Positions 1 through 8,009 are shown, numbered from the stretch's first letter. The stretch: DNA of 34,228 bases from Streptomyces sp. Isolate_45 (GCF_024721315.2 NZ_JANFAK020000094.1:1-34228); one strand, 5' to 3'. Notes: generated from the letters alone by a model not told the origin. Made by a program: numbers and translations.

Positions 1-380
1 CCCGCGGAGCGGGTTCCTCAGCGCTGCGCGCTGAGGAAGAGATCCGGCTCGCTGCGCTCACCGGAAGGCCGGCCCTTCGGGCCGGGGTCCTGCGCTTCGC
101 TTCGTACTGGTTCGGGCTTCGCCCGAACGGCCCGCTGCGCGGGCTGAGGTGACCCCGTTTCACGGGGTCCGGGCTTTCGGCCCGTTGGGGTGGGTCCGCT
201 TCGCTCCCCCACCCTGGGTCCTTCCGGCTTCGCCTCCAGGACCAGCCCGCTGCGCGGGCAGCAGCCGGCCTTCGGCCGGGGACCCTTCGCTCCGCTCGGG
301 ATCCCCGGGGCGCGCTTCGCTCCCCCAGGGGTCCTCAACCCGCTTCGCGGGTTGAGGAGTTGAAGCCCTGCGCTGCGCTT
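1..380. repeat. Streptomyces-type telomere, densely packed hairpins
   Basis: The sequence opens with CCCGCGGAGCGGG (1-13), the closed palindrome known from the ends of archetypal Streptomyces chromosomes and linear plasmids. Further perfect stems have TGC or TTC triloops: 14-24/28-38 (11 bp), 69-75/79-85, 111-117/121-127, 130-135/139-144, 151-158/162-169, 245-250/254-259, 265-270/274-279 and 333-343/347-357 (11 bp). Looser stems lie at 43-47/61-65, 170-174/180-184, 188-194/208-214 and 217-222/238-243. In known telomeres the 3' overhang left by replication folds into such hairpins and is patched by Tap and the terminal protein Tpg; neither gene is in this window. That base 1 is the physical end is inferred from the position of palindrome I. 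Beyond palindrome I the sequence differs from the S. coelicolor-type telomere as I remember it. Confidence 0.9.
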
Positions 381-395
381 CGGTGTACGCCCGTG

Positions 396-746
396 CTATC
401 GATAGCACGCCCAGCCTCGCGCGTGGTTCTGCTCAAGTACTGCATACGCCCCAGCGCCGTACTGCAACCTACAGGCGTGGTTGAGATCCAGGCCTCGCAC
501 GTTGTAGGTCGCCCAGCCAAAGGGTGCGCCAATCCACATTGAGTCCAGGCAGCGCCATCCCCTCGCGTGGTTCTCAACCAAGCGGGCGACACTGCCGTCC
601 CCCGGAGCGACTGTCCTCTGACAATAGGCTCCCAGGTCGATGCCACCGCGGCGAGTGGCCGCCGAGGCAGACGGAGCCATCACGGCCAATCCTGACGTAA
701 CTACGACCATGACGGCCCCTGCCCTCAACCAATTCCGTAGACCCAT
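396..746 (-). CDS. Small secreted protein with two internal repeats
   Basis: A 116-residue product. I chose ATG at 746 because GGGAG lies 8-13 bases upstream; an in-frame GTG at 755 is also open. The N-terminus has an Arg-flanked hydrophobic stretch ending in ASA-AT, a Sec signal peptide. The mature part has two related units, starting at DLGAYCQ and DLNHACR. Each has a Cys near its start and ends in NHARGWRC or NHARGWAC, so four cysteines could form two disulfides. Short repeats ending in W-x-C like this occur in small extracellular actinobacterial proteins of unknown function. It is the first gene inside the telomere and reads towards the end. Confidence 0.7.
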   Translation of the reverse strand: MGLRNWLRAGAVMVVVTSGLAVMAPSASAATRRGGIDLGAYCQRTVAPGDGSVARLVENHARGWRCLDSMWIGAPFGWATYNVRGLDLNHACRLQYGAGAYAVLEQNHARGWACYR

Positions 747-935
747 GCCAGCCACTCCCGTCGCCTCAACGTCCCGCCCCTTCGCGGCCCGAGAGCAAGT
801 CTGCCCTCGCTAGACACGGACTGGAGACCCATCGGACCACCCGAACACAAATGCGAACAATGGCCGACCGGCAGGCTGCATCAAAGGATGGGGACTGTGT
901 AGGTTCCCGTGGAAACGGTCACCTCCTACGTCTGT

Positions 936-963
936 GACTGTCTATCTATATAGATAGACAGTC
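936..963. promoter_or_regulatory. 28-bp perfect A/T-rich palindrome
   Basis: The arm GACTGTCTATCTAT (936-949) is followed directly by its exact reverse complement (950-963) with no spacer. It is strikingly A/T-rich for this DNA. A gapless palindrome of this kind suits a dimeric repressor operator or a protein-bound cruciform better than a terminator. It lies between the divergent or doubtful ORFs of the first kilobase and may serve the 396-746 gene, whose start is about 190 bp away. The function is inferred. Confidence 0.5.
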
Positions 964-1256
964 CGGCTTGCCCGGCAACTTCCGCAGTGGCTCTGACCTG
1001 CCGAAACCTGCGTCCGACATGGGCCGGTCGGGGATGATGGGCGCATGGCGCACACCATGGTTCTGAAGGCGTTGTTGCGCAGGCGCTCGTCGCCCAAGTC
1101 CTCCTCGTGGCGCCGCTCCATCTCCTGCGGGCGCTCACCGCCACGCGAGGGAGTACCGGGCACCGGGCGCACCGGGTTCTGACCGGGTCGCTGCGGGCGC
1201 TGCTGCTCCTCGCGGCCCTTACCCGGCTCCTGGCGCTTGTCCTGCTTACCGCCCAT
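942..1256 (-). CDS. Possible small charged hypothetical protein
   Basis: The open frame from ATG 1256 begins MGGKQDKRQEPGKG and stays rich in Lys, Arg, Glu, Gln and Pro for about 60 residues, resembling the small disordered hydrophilic proteins common in Streptomyces. The last ~40 residues look unlike coding sequence and run into the 28-bp palindrome, so the 3' part may be frameshifted or fortuitous. No good Shine-Dalgarno is visible. A 12-bp palindrome, TCACGATCGTGA (1261-1272), sits just upstream of the start. No function can be named. Confidence 0.3.
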   Translation of the reverse strand: MGGKQDKRQEPGKGREEQQRPQRPGQNPVRPVPGTPSRGGERPQEMERRHEEDLGDERLRNNAFRTMVCAMRPSSPTGPCRTQVSAGQSHCGSCRASRTVYLYR

Positions 1257-1382
1257 GACATCACGATCGTGACCAGCGACAGCAGCGGCAACTCCGCGGA
1301 CAGGCCGTTCACCGTCGCCGTACTCTGACCCTCGCCACACCCGGCCGGACCGTGCCGCGCCGGCCTCGGCGTTCTCGTTCGG

Positions 1383-1405
1383 GGAACGGTCACGTGGACC
1401 GTTCC
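1383..1405. terminator. Stem-loop, 9-bp arms
   Basis: GGAACGGTC (1383-1391) pairs with GACCGTTCC (1397-1405) across a 5-base loop. It stands just before a second, stronger hairpin, so the pair may be a double terminator. Confidence 0.4.
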
Positions 1406-1434
1406 TACAAACGCACGCGCACTCGAACATGACG

Positions 1435-1466
1435 CGGCCCCGGTACACCGTGGTGTACCGGGGCCG
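1435..1466. terminator. Strong stem-loop, 15-bp arms
   Basis: The arms at 1435-1449 and 1452-1466 are perfectly complementary around a 2-base loop. There is no T tract, as is usual for Streptomyces terminators. The flanking sequence (1267-1597) holds no gene I can support. Confidence 0.5.
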
Positions 1467-1597
1467 AAGTCGGACCGGTCGTACTGCACCAGAGCGCTCT
1501 GGGCACCGGACCTGACCCGCACACCCATGTCGGCACGGACTGCCTACTAGCCTATCCACGCCCGGCCGGGGCCGCGCCCGGGCCGGGGTCAGTTCCA

Positions 1598-1735
1598 TCA
1601 GTTCCATCCCGGGCACCGGCCCAGCCAGCCGTCCGCGCGCTTCTCGCGCGCCCAGGCCGCCGCCGCTTCCTCCCGTTCGCGGGCCTCCCGGGCCTCGCGG
1701 TCGGCAGAGGACTGCACGCCCCCGCCGAAATGCCG
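1598..1735 (-). pseudogene. C-terminal scrap of an unknown charged protein
   Basis: On the minus strand the frame runs through a highly charged helix (ADREAREAREREEAAAAW) to a plausible end, GWLGRCPGWN and stop at 1598. It loses coding character exactly at the 88-bp repeat that begins at 1738. I read it as the 3' end of a gene cut by that repeat. The parent family is unknown. Confidence 0.3.
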
Positions 1736-1737
1736 AG

Positions 1738-1825
1738 ATGGACGGCTTCTGCAGGAAGGAGCCCGCGGCGAGGACCCACGCTGGGTCACCCTGCCGCGCT
1801 GCCGCGCTCCACCAGCGAGACCAGG
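1738..1825 (+). repeat. 88-bp repeat, copy A (inverted relative to 12558-12645)
   Basis: It begins ATGGACGGCTTCTGCAGG and ends GCGAGACCAGG. It matches the reverse complement of 12558-12645 over 88 bp with about five differences, and identity stops sharply at both edges. Both copies sit next to truncated coding sequence. It may be the conserved end of a mobile element or a recombination scar. Between the copies lie about 10.7 kb. Confidence 0.75.
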
Positions 1826-2103
1826 CTTGCCACTACGAGTTGGACCCCCACACCCTTCGTACCGCGATCCTCGACGCCGCCGTCACCCTTGGCGCCCGCC
1901 TCTGCGGGCCAGTAAGGCTGGACGGCCGGTGCTCGGTCGAGTGGGCGGCGAAGCGGCGGCTGTACGGGTGGCGTCGCCCGTTCGCCCCGCATGAACGGCC
2001 ACGAAGAGACGGGCAGGCGTGCTGTGCTGCGTAGAAGCCACGACGGCCGTAGCCAGGCGGGCGCGGATTTCCGAGCCGGTCTCATGGACGACACGGAGGA
2101 TGC

Positions 2104-2451
2104 ATGTCCCGTTTTCAGGGCAGCCGGCGATCCCGAACCACCCTCACGAGTCTTGTGGGCGCAGTGCTGCTGTTGCAGTCGATACTGTGCGGTGCCGAGG
2201 CGGTTGTCTTGGTGACACCTCGCGTCGACTGGGATGCCATCGCCCGGTGCGAGTCCGGTGGGAACTGGCGGGCCAACACCGGCAACGGGCACTACGGTGG
2301 TTTGCAATTCACCCGGTCGAGCTGGAAGGCCGCGGGCGGCCACAGATACGCGGCCAGAGCAGACCTCGCGACGAAGCGACAGCAGATCACCGTCGCGGAG
2401 AGACTGGCCCGCATGCAGGGCATGGACGCTTGGACGTGCGCCCGCCGATAG
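2104..2451 (+). CDS. Secreted Rpf-like transglycosylase
   Basis: A 115-residue protein. ATG 2104 has GGAGG about 5-9 bases upstream. The N-terminus (residues 1-33) is basic then hydrophobic, a signal peptide. The rest is one transglycosylase-like domain of the resuscitation-promoting-factor type: VDWDAIARCESGGNW carries the expected catalytic Glu (residue 50), then YGGLQF, a central helix region and a C-terminal WTC. The two cysteines (49 and 112) match the conserved disulfide of the family. Such enzymes cleave peptidoglycan during germination and regrowth. No LysM or other cell-wall anchor is attached, so this is a minimal form. It stands alone, without an operon partner. Confidence 0.9.
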   Translation: MSRFQGSRRSRTTLTSLVGAVLLLQSILCGAEAVVLVTPRVDWDAIARCESGGNWRANTGNGHYGGLQFTRSSWKAAGGHRYAARADLATKRQQITVAERLARMQGMDAWTCARR

Positions 2452-2791
2452 AGTCGACCCCCGCGACCGGCCATGGCGGGGTCTCTCCAGCTCCCTCACC
2501 TGGGGGCATAGCCGGTGGCCGCCGAGGCCGGCGGGCCGTCCCGGTTATACGCAGTGGTAGTCGTGGGCGCTGTTGCCGACTCCGACCAACGTCAGGGGCA
2601 GCCGCCGAAATAGCGAAGGGGATCGGGAGAACCGCGGCGGACAGGGCAACACCGCAGATCACAGCACCACTATGGGTGTTCGCCGCCCCCTGCGAACGAG
2701 GTCCCCTCCTCCACATCTCACGGCCCTCTACGCACACCGCGACTCGACGTCCGGGTAAGCCGTCACCGCGTACGCCCCGCGCCCTCGGCCG
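2452..2791. other. Non-coding stretch
   Basis: No supported gene. Open frames here have no ribosome-binding site and do not resemble proteins I recognise. Decayed coding sequence begins just to the right. Confidence 0.5.
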
Positions 2792-3072
2792 GTACAGGAG
2801 ATGGGGGCCGTCCTTCCAGGAGGTGTCGGTCCCCAGACGGGCCGGGTGCGCGCCGAGGAGACCGGTGCCGCCCTGATCGCGGATCCGGTCCATGCGGGCC
2901 GCGAGCAGGGGCCACTGGCGGGAGTCGACCAGGAGACCGGACTCCGACTCGGGCAGGACATCCTTTACGCGCCGACGATCGCGGCGTGCGCGAGCCGGTT
3001 CACGCCGAGCTGCTCCAGCGCCTTCGTACGCTCGCCCAGGTCCACGCTCCGCAGCACGTCCAAGGCCCTCGG
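2792..3072 (-). pseudogene. Frameshifted C-terminal fragment, perhaps a plasmid transfer/mobilisation protein
   Basis: Two protein-like stretches on the minus strand lie in different frames. The first (about 3072-2965) reads ALDVLRSVDLGERTK...LAHAAIVGA and stops. The second begins immediately in another frame (2965-2792) with KDVLPESESGLLVDSRQWP and LAARMDRIRDQG. A pattern of D-x-x-WP-L-A-A-R-M followed by dependence on a nearby helix is reminiscent of the C-terminal part of actinomycete relaxase/mobilisation proteins, but I hold this loosely. No start region is present. Confidence 0.35.
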
Positions 3073-3301
3073 TCAACGAGCCCCGAGATCGGTGCACGTC
3101 CACACCATCGCCGCGTCCCCACGGGCCCACCGCCTTCCACACCGGCGCAGCAGCGCGGGCAGGGATGGCGCCGGCCCGCGCGTCCGCACGGCCCGCCGCT
3201 CCTGAGAGGGTGTCCGCGCTCACGTGTGGGCAGCGCTCTCGAAGTCGCGTTGGACAGCCTCCCTGTCGGATGCCCCGGGATTCAGCGCCGTGGGCCGCCG
3301 G

Positions 3302-3868
3302 TCAGAAGGCGTTGCGGGAGATTTTGATGAGTTTGCATTCGATCTTGTCTGTCGGCTTCGCGGCCTTGGCCACCTCGAATGCCAGGCCTCCGGCGTTCTC
3401 GTCCGTGTACTTCTGGCCGGGTGCAAGGTTTTGTCCGGTGGAGAGGATGTCGCTCTTCTTCTCGCCGTTGACTGTGATCTCTCCCTCGGCGATGTAGGTG
3501 AAGCGGCGGTCCCCGCTGTTGACGTACTCGATCTTGACGTCGAGTTCCTTGATTCCGAACTCGCCGTCGCTCACCTTGCAGGACGTGACCTTCGCGTCGT
3601 TGGCGATGTCGGTCGTGCCTCCCTTGGATTCAGTGTCGGCTTTCGCGGCCCCTCCCGGCGTGACGACCGCTGAATCGTGGTTCTTGTCGAGGTCCTTGCC
3701 GACGTCCTCGGCTGCCTTGCCCAACAACGCAGTACAACCGCCAATGAGGATCAGGCCGAGCAGGGTGGGCACGCCGCAGCCGAGCGTCACTTTGAGGCCA
3801 GTACTCATGCCCTGCTTCGTTGCGGGGGGTTGCCCGTCCGGCTGACCGGGCTGTGACTGCGTAGACAT
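3302..3868 (-). CDS. Membrane-anchored protein with FxLYD-like extracellular domain
   Basis: A 188-residue protein. I chose ATG 3868 because GGAG lies 6-9 bases upstream; the longer frame has no ribosome-binding site. A short Gln/Pro-rich cytoplasmic tail (about 1-28) precedes one transmembrane segment (LKVTLGCGVPTLLGLILIGG) and a Ser/Lys/Asp-rich linker. The C-terminal ~100 residues form an all-beta domain (VTSCKVSDGEFGIKELDVKI ... YVNSGDRRFTYIAEGEI). This is the usual layout of FxLYD/DUF4352-type Streptomyces surface proteins of unknown function. Two cysteines in the domain (TSCKV and IECKL) could form a disulfide. Confidence 0.75.
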   Translation of the reverse strand: MSTQSQPGQPDGQPPATKQGMSTGLKVTLGCGVPTLLGLILIGGCTALLGKAAEDVGKDLDKNHDSAVVTPGGAAKADTESKGGTTDIANDAKVTSCKVSDGEFGIKELDVKIEYVNSGDRRFTYIAEGEITVNGEKKSDILSTGQNLAPGQKYTDENAGGLAFEVAKAAKPTDKIECKLIKISRNAF

Positions 3869-4370
3869 GGAACGCTCCAAGGGGGTCTGCGTGAGCATCG
3901 CTCAGGCAAGAGAGGAAACAGAGGTGCACTCGGGCGCGAGCCCAACCGTCAGCGGCCCCGAGCGGGCTACCGAAAGGGCGCAGAGCCATCGGGCTTTTCA
4001 GCAGCCCGGAGTTTCAGGGGCCCACCAGACCAACGTCCTCACATCGAGGCGGTTACCGGCACCATGCGACAGCTGCCTGAAGGATCCGAGAATGGCCGGA
4101 TCCGACGGCCTGTGGCCGGGCTTGGATGTTCGGCGACGGCCCTGGACGGACGCCACCGCAAGCAGTGACATCTCGCGTGAGGCGACCGGTTCACAGATGC
4201 CCCGCCCCGCCAACCTCAAATCCATGAGGAGGGAGACTTGACCACAACCCGAGCAGGAGCCGGAACTGACCTGTTGCGCGTGCTGCTTTCCCTGACCACC
4301 CTTGAACGGGCCTTCCCGAGTGACCCCGTGAAACCCTGTCACCGGGCCGGCCATCGCGGCCCCGCCGGTT
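3869..4370. other. Long intergenic region with a possible gene-start relic
   Basis: No full gene is visible. A good ribosome-binding site, GAGGAGGGAG, precedes a TTG at 4238 that opens MTTTRAGAGTDLLRVLLSL and then dissolves into non-coding sequence antisense to the TetR gene. It may be the 5' stump of a lost gene. Confidence 0.35.
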
Positions 4371-4973
4371 TCAGTCGCGGGTGTGCCAGGCGGGTTCGAG
4401 GCGGTCGAGAAGGATTCGAAACGTCGCCGTGGCCCGGTCCCAGTCACCGTCGGCGAGGGGCGTGTAAAGCAGGCCGAGGAGGGTGTCGACCAAGAGCGTC
4501 GCCTCGCACCAGGCCCTGCCGTCGGACATGCCCAGGCCCGTGAACGCGCCCGCCAGTACCCGTCTCCATTCGGTGAGCAGGTCTCGCATGAGCGGGCCGT
4601 ACCGCTCGCGGTCGAGGACGCTCGCGGTCAGGACTTCAAAGGTCACGGGCAGAATGTCCCGTCGTTCGGGCGGGGTGGTGAACTGGCGCCAGGCCTCGTC
4701 CAGCATCGTCCTCATGGCTGCGGGATCCGTGGGCGCGCCCGCGACCTCGAGGGCTCGGCGCAGGACCAGCAGGGGGCGCCCCTCGTCCTGGTCCAGCGCT
4801 CGGGCCACCAGCTGCTCCTTGCTACCAAAGTAGTACAGGAGCATGCGGTCGCTGGTCCCCAGCGCCTTGGCCAGCGGGCGCAGGGAGAGATCGGCCAGCC
4901 CCTTGTCGGTCACGTAGGCGCGGACCTGTCGCAGCAGGTGGTCGCGTTTCGCCTGGTCAGCCGTGCGTCCCAT
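4371..4973 (-). CDS. TetR-family transcriptional regulator
   Basis: A 200-residue protein. ATG 4973 has GAGGTGG just upstream; an in-frame start at 5003 lacks one. The N-terminal TetR helix-turn-helix is clear: LLRQVRAYVTDKGLADLSLR, then PLAKALGTSDRMLLYYFGSK and EQLVARAL (residues about 10-60). The C-terminal ligand/dimer domain is helical (LDEAWRQFTTP, LLTEWRRVLAGAF, LLVDTLLGLLYTPLADGDWD). It is probably a repressor that regulates itself and the divergent gene at 5121, because operator-like repeats fill the intergenic gap. The ligand is unknown. Confidence 0.9.
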   Translation of the reverse strand: MGRTADQAKRDHLLRQVRAYVTDKGLADLSLRPLAKALGTSDRMLLYYFGSKEQLVARALDQDEGRPLLVLRRALEVAGAPTDPAAMRTMLDEAWRQFTTPPERRDILPVTFEVLTASVLDRERYGPLMRDLLTEWRRVLAGAFTGLGMSDGRAWCEATLLVDTLLGLLYTPLADGDWDRATATFRILLDRLEPAWHTRD

Positions 4974-5026
4974 GCGCCACCTCGATCCCCGATCACTGTC
5001 CAATATGAGAAATAGTTACTGTACCG

Positions 5027-5063
5027 ACCGCTACATGTATATTTAAGTGTAGCGGTTGCTACA
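5027..5063. promoter_or_regulatory. Operator-like repeat cluster in the TetR divergent promoter
   Basis: ACCGCTACA (5027-5035) pairs with TGTAGCGGT (5048-5056) across 12 A/T-rich bases. A third half-site, GCTACA (5058-5063), makes a second inverted repeat, TGTAGC-ggtt-GCTACA. The gap between the TetR start (4973) and the next gene (5121) is unusually A/T-rich for this DNA. This is a good candidate binding site for the adjacent TetR protein; binding is inferred. Confidence 0.55.
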
Positions 5064-5120
5064 ACTAGCGCTTGGAAGCGCGGAGCACCACCAGCCGAAC
5101 CGGGAAGGGACTGATCACGC

Positions 5121-5710
5121 ATGGCCGGCCAACAAACCGACCACGCAGAGGCACGACGCACCGAACTCCAGGAGAGCCGCATACCGGGGCGCGGATGCCT
5201 TCGCCCGTGTTCGGTTCAGCGCACACCAGGCCGGAGCGATGTCATCCGCCCTCGGTGGGCCGCGCGGCAGATGGCGATGTGGGCGCGCACCCTGAACCCG
5301 CACACCGAGAGCCGCGCTGTCCTGCGAAACACCTCCTGGCCTGTCGCCCGCGCGCCGGAATCGGTCGGCCGCGCGCGTCGCGACCTCACCGTCCAGCTGA
5401 CAATGTGGGCCTTGCACAACTGATCGACACGACTCAGCTCCTGGCCAGCGAGCTCTTCACCAACGCCCTGCGCCACGCCCGCGGCCCCATCCACGTCCGC
5501 GTGAGCCTCCACGGCGACCTCCTGCGATGCGAGGTGGACGACGCCGACCCGCACGGCCCGACCCGCCGCAACGCCCCCACCGACGCCGAAAACGGCCGCG
5601 GCATCGAACTCGTCGACTCCCTCGCCCACAACTGGGGCACTCAACGCACGACCACCGGCAAAACAATCTGGTTCGAACTACCCCTCCCGGACGAGCCCAA
5701 CCGGCTGTAA
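5121..5710 (+). pseudogene. RsbW-like ATP-binding regulator, frameshifted
   Basis: The first part is one frame from ATG 5121 (GGAAGGG upstream), ending in RARRDLTVQLTMWALHN and a stop at 5421-5423. The second part is in another frame: LIDTTQLLASELFTNALRHA (N-box of the GHKL/HATPase_c fold), EVDDADPH and NGRGIELVDSLAHNWG (G-box), to stop at 5710. Adding one G to the GGG at 5407-5409 joins them as ...TMWGLAQLID..., the normal family order. Such anti-sigma-factor kinases and relatives are abundant in Streptomyces. The long low-similarity N-terminus before residue ~70 is unusual, so the true start may be nearer 5273. A sequencing error could explain the break. Confidence 0.75.
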
Positions 5711-5719
5711 AGCGGGGGG

Positions 5720-5863
5720 CTCCATGTCGTTCGTCAAGGACGTGTGCCTGGTATGCGGGCGTGGGGGATGGCCATCCGGCGAGGTTGATGGTGGCGCTTC
5801 AGGGCTCGTAGAAAGTGCCGTCTCGGAGCATGGCGAAGAGGACGCTGATGCGTTGGTGGGCAA
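5720..5863 (-). mobile_element. IS110-family remnant, 3' end of transposase
   Basis: On the minus strand HQRISVLFAMLRDGTFYEP and stop (5799) is nearly the same as the C-terminus of the IS110-type transposase at 24470-25015 (RQRISVLFAMLRDGTFYESR). The non-coding tail also matches (GCATACC, then GGCACACGTCCTTGACGA). Similarity starts abruptly at about 5863, where it is joined to a DNA-ligase fragment. Only the last ~20 codons and the 3' flank remain. Confidence 0.8.
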
Positions 5864-5979
5864 GCCGGTCCGTCCGGAATGAACGCGATCATCCGACGCC
5901 CATCGAACTTCTGCTCGTACACCGCCTTCGAGGCGAGGGGAAGCGCGGGTGGGACCTCCTCCGCAGCCTGCACCAGCAT
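5864..5979 (-). pseudogene. ATP-dependent DNA ligase, N-terminal stump
   Basis: ATG 5979 follows GGGGGAG at a good distance and opens MLVQAAEEVPPALP, then YEQKFDGRRMIAFIPDG. KFDGRR is motif I (KxDGxR) of ATP-dependent DNA ligases, with the lysine that is adenylated. After about 38 residues the frame enters the IS110 remnant and the rest of the enzyme is gone. Short actinomycete ligases of this type often act with Ku in end joining, and a ku fragment lies at 31.3 kb, but the two are far apart here. Confidence 0.65.
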
Positions 5980-6092
5980 CAGCTCCCCCGGCGCCGCAAC
6001 ACCGTCCCTCCACCCTTTCCGACCGTCGTACACCCCGGGCCCGGACCACCCGCGCGCCTGATCCGGGGCGCGGTCCCGTCGGTTCCGCTCAT

Positions 6093-6141
6093 GACAGGAC
6101 CCGGACGGCGTGACTACGGGGCGCGCCGTCCGGGTCCTGTC
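6093..6141. terminator. Stem-loop, 18-bp perfect arms
   Basis: The arms 6093-6110 and 6124-6141 (GACAGGACCCGGACGGCG and its complement) are perfect around a 13-base loop. It is a strong bidirectional terminator candidate, the longest clean stem of this kind in the window. It lies about 110 bp upstream of the ligase stump, so it would have insulated that gene from transcription from the right. Confidence 0.6.
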
Positions 6142-6571
6142 CGGGCCGTCGTCGACACGGTTCCCACACGCACCGTCCCACGCCCGGTCCCCCACCGCCT
6201 CGCCGACTGTGCCGAACGGATGACGCCGGGACCCGCGAACGCGACGGGGCAGCCGGCGTTCGGAGCCAGCCGGTCGGCCGTCAAGCGGCCGAAGTCCCGC
6301 CCGTGGCCTTCGCAGCGCGGGCCGTTCGCCTGCTCGCCGAGCCGCGACCTCGACGTCGGCGCCTTCACACCGGCCGCAATATCCGGCAGTCGAACCCGCA
6401 TCGGCTCATCCGGCGCCAAGTCCCAGCGAGGCTACGTCGCGGTCCACTCCGCGCCGTAGTGGCGCAAAACGTCCTTGGTCCGCTACGGCGGCAACCGCCG
6501 GAACCCAGGCCGCCGTGAGACCGCAGTGCCCGTCAAACCATGGCGAACCCCGGACAGCAGGCGCCTCGGAC
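6142..6571. other. Non-coding stretch
   Basis: Open frames occur on both strands but none has a ribosome-binding site or a recognisable protein pattern. Confidence 0.5.
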
Positions 6572-7006
6572 TCAGTCGGTGTCGATACCGCGCGCGGCGA
6601 AGACGTCCGCCGCGTTCGGCACGGCCAGGACGCCGTCCTCCACGAAGGTGACCTCCCGCAGGTTGGGCAGCAGCGCGAGGTCGTCGAGCGAACGCACGTC
6701 GAACAGGTCGTCCTCACCGTCCCAGGCGGGGGCGCAGTGCCGGAAGACGTCCGCCCCCGCGTCGAAGCACAGCTGCTCGACGCCGTCGAGCAGCTCGGCC
6801 GGGATCTTCAGGGCCTCGAAATAGGCCCGGGACTGCGGCAGCACCTCCGCGTGGAGGCTGTTCTCCAGAACATGGGACGTGGGGTCGCCGATTCCTTGTT
6901 CGGCCAGCCGGGCGGGCAGGTCGTAGACGGGTAGGAGCGGCTCGGGGCCGTACATGAGCTCCTCGATGACGAGCAGCTTGAGGTTGAAGTCGCGGAAGTG
7001 GCTCAT
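6572..7006 (-). CDS. DUF6892-like cytoplasmic protein
   Basis: A 144-residue acidic protein with no signal or membrane segment. It opens MSHFRDFNLKLLVIEELMYG, a start I associate with the DUF6892 family, and continues through LLPVYDLPARLAEQG. The C-terminus reads like one or two leucine-rich turns (DVRSLDDLALLPNLREVTFV and LAVPNAADVFAARGI). No clear Shine-Dalgarno precedes ATG 7006. It is followed by no obvious partner. Function unknown. Confidence 0.7.
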   Translation of the reverse strand: MSHFRDFNLKLLVIEELMYGPEPLLPVYDLPARLAEQGIGDPTSHVLENSLHAEVLPQSRAYFEALKIPAELLDGVEQLCFDAGADVFRHCAPAWDGEDDLFDVRSLDDLALLPNLREVTFVEDGVLAVPNAADVFAARGIDTD

Positions 7007-7115
7007 GGGAGATGAGTACCAGAGGTACGACGCGGTCCGAAGCCCGGCCCCGGGTCAATAAGGCGCCCACTATGCCCTCGGCAGGGGCAGCCAGGCTGGG
7101 GTCGACAGACCTTAT

Positions 7116-7346
7116 TTACCGGCGCACGCGCACTCCGTCGTCTTCTTGACGATCGGGCGCGGCGAGGATGAGATCGGCGGCGTGGTGCGGGCAGACGGGG
7201 GTGTGCCACGTCACCGAAAGGAACTCGCCGTCGGCGCTGAGCGTGCGCGCTCCACCTGTGGCCGCGGTGGCCCGACAGAAGTCGCAGAAGGCGACCTTCA
7301 GGGGGAACGGGGCCGCCGAAGGGCGGCATCGTGTCGTCGGTTCCAT
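7116..7346 (-). CDS. Small cysteine/histidine protein, possible zinc binder
   Basis: A 76-residue protein. I chose ATG 7346 over longer in-frame starts because AGGAG lies 7-11 bases upstream. It has a CDFC pair (about residues 21-24), a WHTPVCPHHAADL motif (about 49-61) and a charged tail. CxxC plus C-x-H-H could bind one zinc ion; this is inferred from spacing only. Short proteins of this form are common and uncharacterised in Streptomyces. It is on the same strand as the gene ending at 6572 and 109 bp upstream of it. Confidence 0.65.
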   Translation of the reverse strand: MEPTTRCRPSAAPFPLKVAFCDFCRATAATGGARTLSADGEFLSVTWHTPVCPHHAADLILAAPDRQEDDGVRVRR

Positions 7347-8009
7347 CGTCCACTCCTGCGGGTACCGGCGCAGTCGGCACCTCTCCCCTACCCAGCAATG
7401 CCCCCAACAGCCACAAACGGGCGGGGTAAACCCATCGAAAGCCGGCAACAGTGCGACCGCACCACTCCTCCGGATCAGGAGAAGGCCCCGGAACAGGGGG
7501 GCGTCCCGGGGCTCATCGCGGCACCGCAAGGGGCGAGCGGTTGCGCATCTGACGCGACGATATGGATAAACGATTCAGCGGCATCCCGGTTACGGCCACA
7601 CCGCGCCATCACCACTGCCAGCCGCACGACTTCCCTGTACCTCGGTTCGGCGGCCATGGGGAGCTCGAGGCGCAGCCGCACGATGCGCAGCGAAGGTCTC
7701 CACACGCCTCGGTCGATATCGTTGGTCCGCGCCAGCTTCCGCTACCAGCTCGAAGAACCAGCATCAGGTTGAGCGACCGCCCCAGGTGACCGTGGATCGT
7801 ACGCCCTCCGGGGATGGTCGGCCGGCCTGGGTGAGGTGGTCGCGAGCACAAGCGGCGGTCAGCTTGAAGGACTTGGTGCGGCCGACGGCACGGAGCCAGC
7901 GTCATGTTCGAGCGTCCGAAGGCGAGCAGCTACGGCTGCCGGCAACCGGCCGGGCCGACATCCTCCGAGTGGGACACGCCCTGGGGTCAGGGCTCGGCAT
8001 ATGGTGTGC
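7347..8009. other. Intergenic region with an unrecognised minus-strand frame
   Basis: Between about 7740 and 7475 the minus strand has a protein-like frame without a clear start (RKLARTNDIDRGVWRPSLRI, then PRYREVVRLAVVMARCGRNR). Another such stretch in a different frame lies at about 7900-7790 (LRAVGRTKSFKLTAACARDH). They may be pieces of one decayed gene. I cannot name it. Confidence 0.3.

Noticed and set aside
1..380. CRISPR-like array suggested by many short repeats
   Set aside because: The repeats are palindromes of different sequence without constant repeats or spacers; they fit a telomere.
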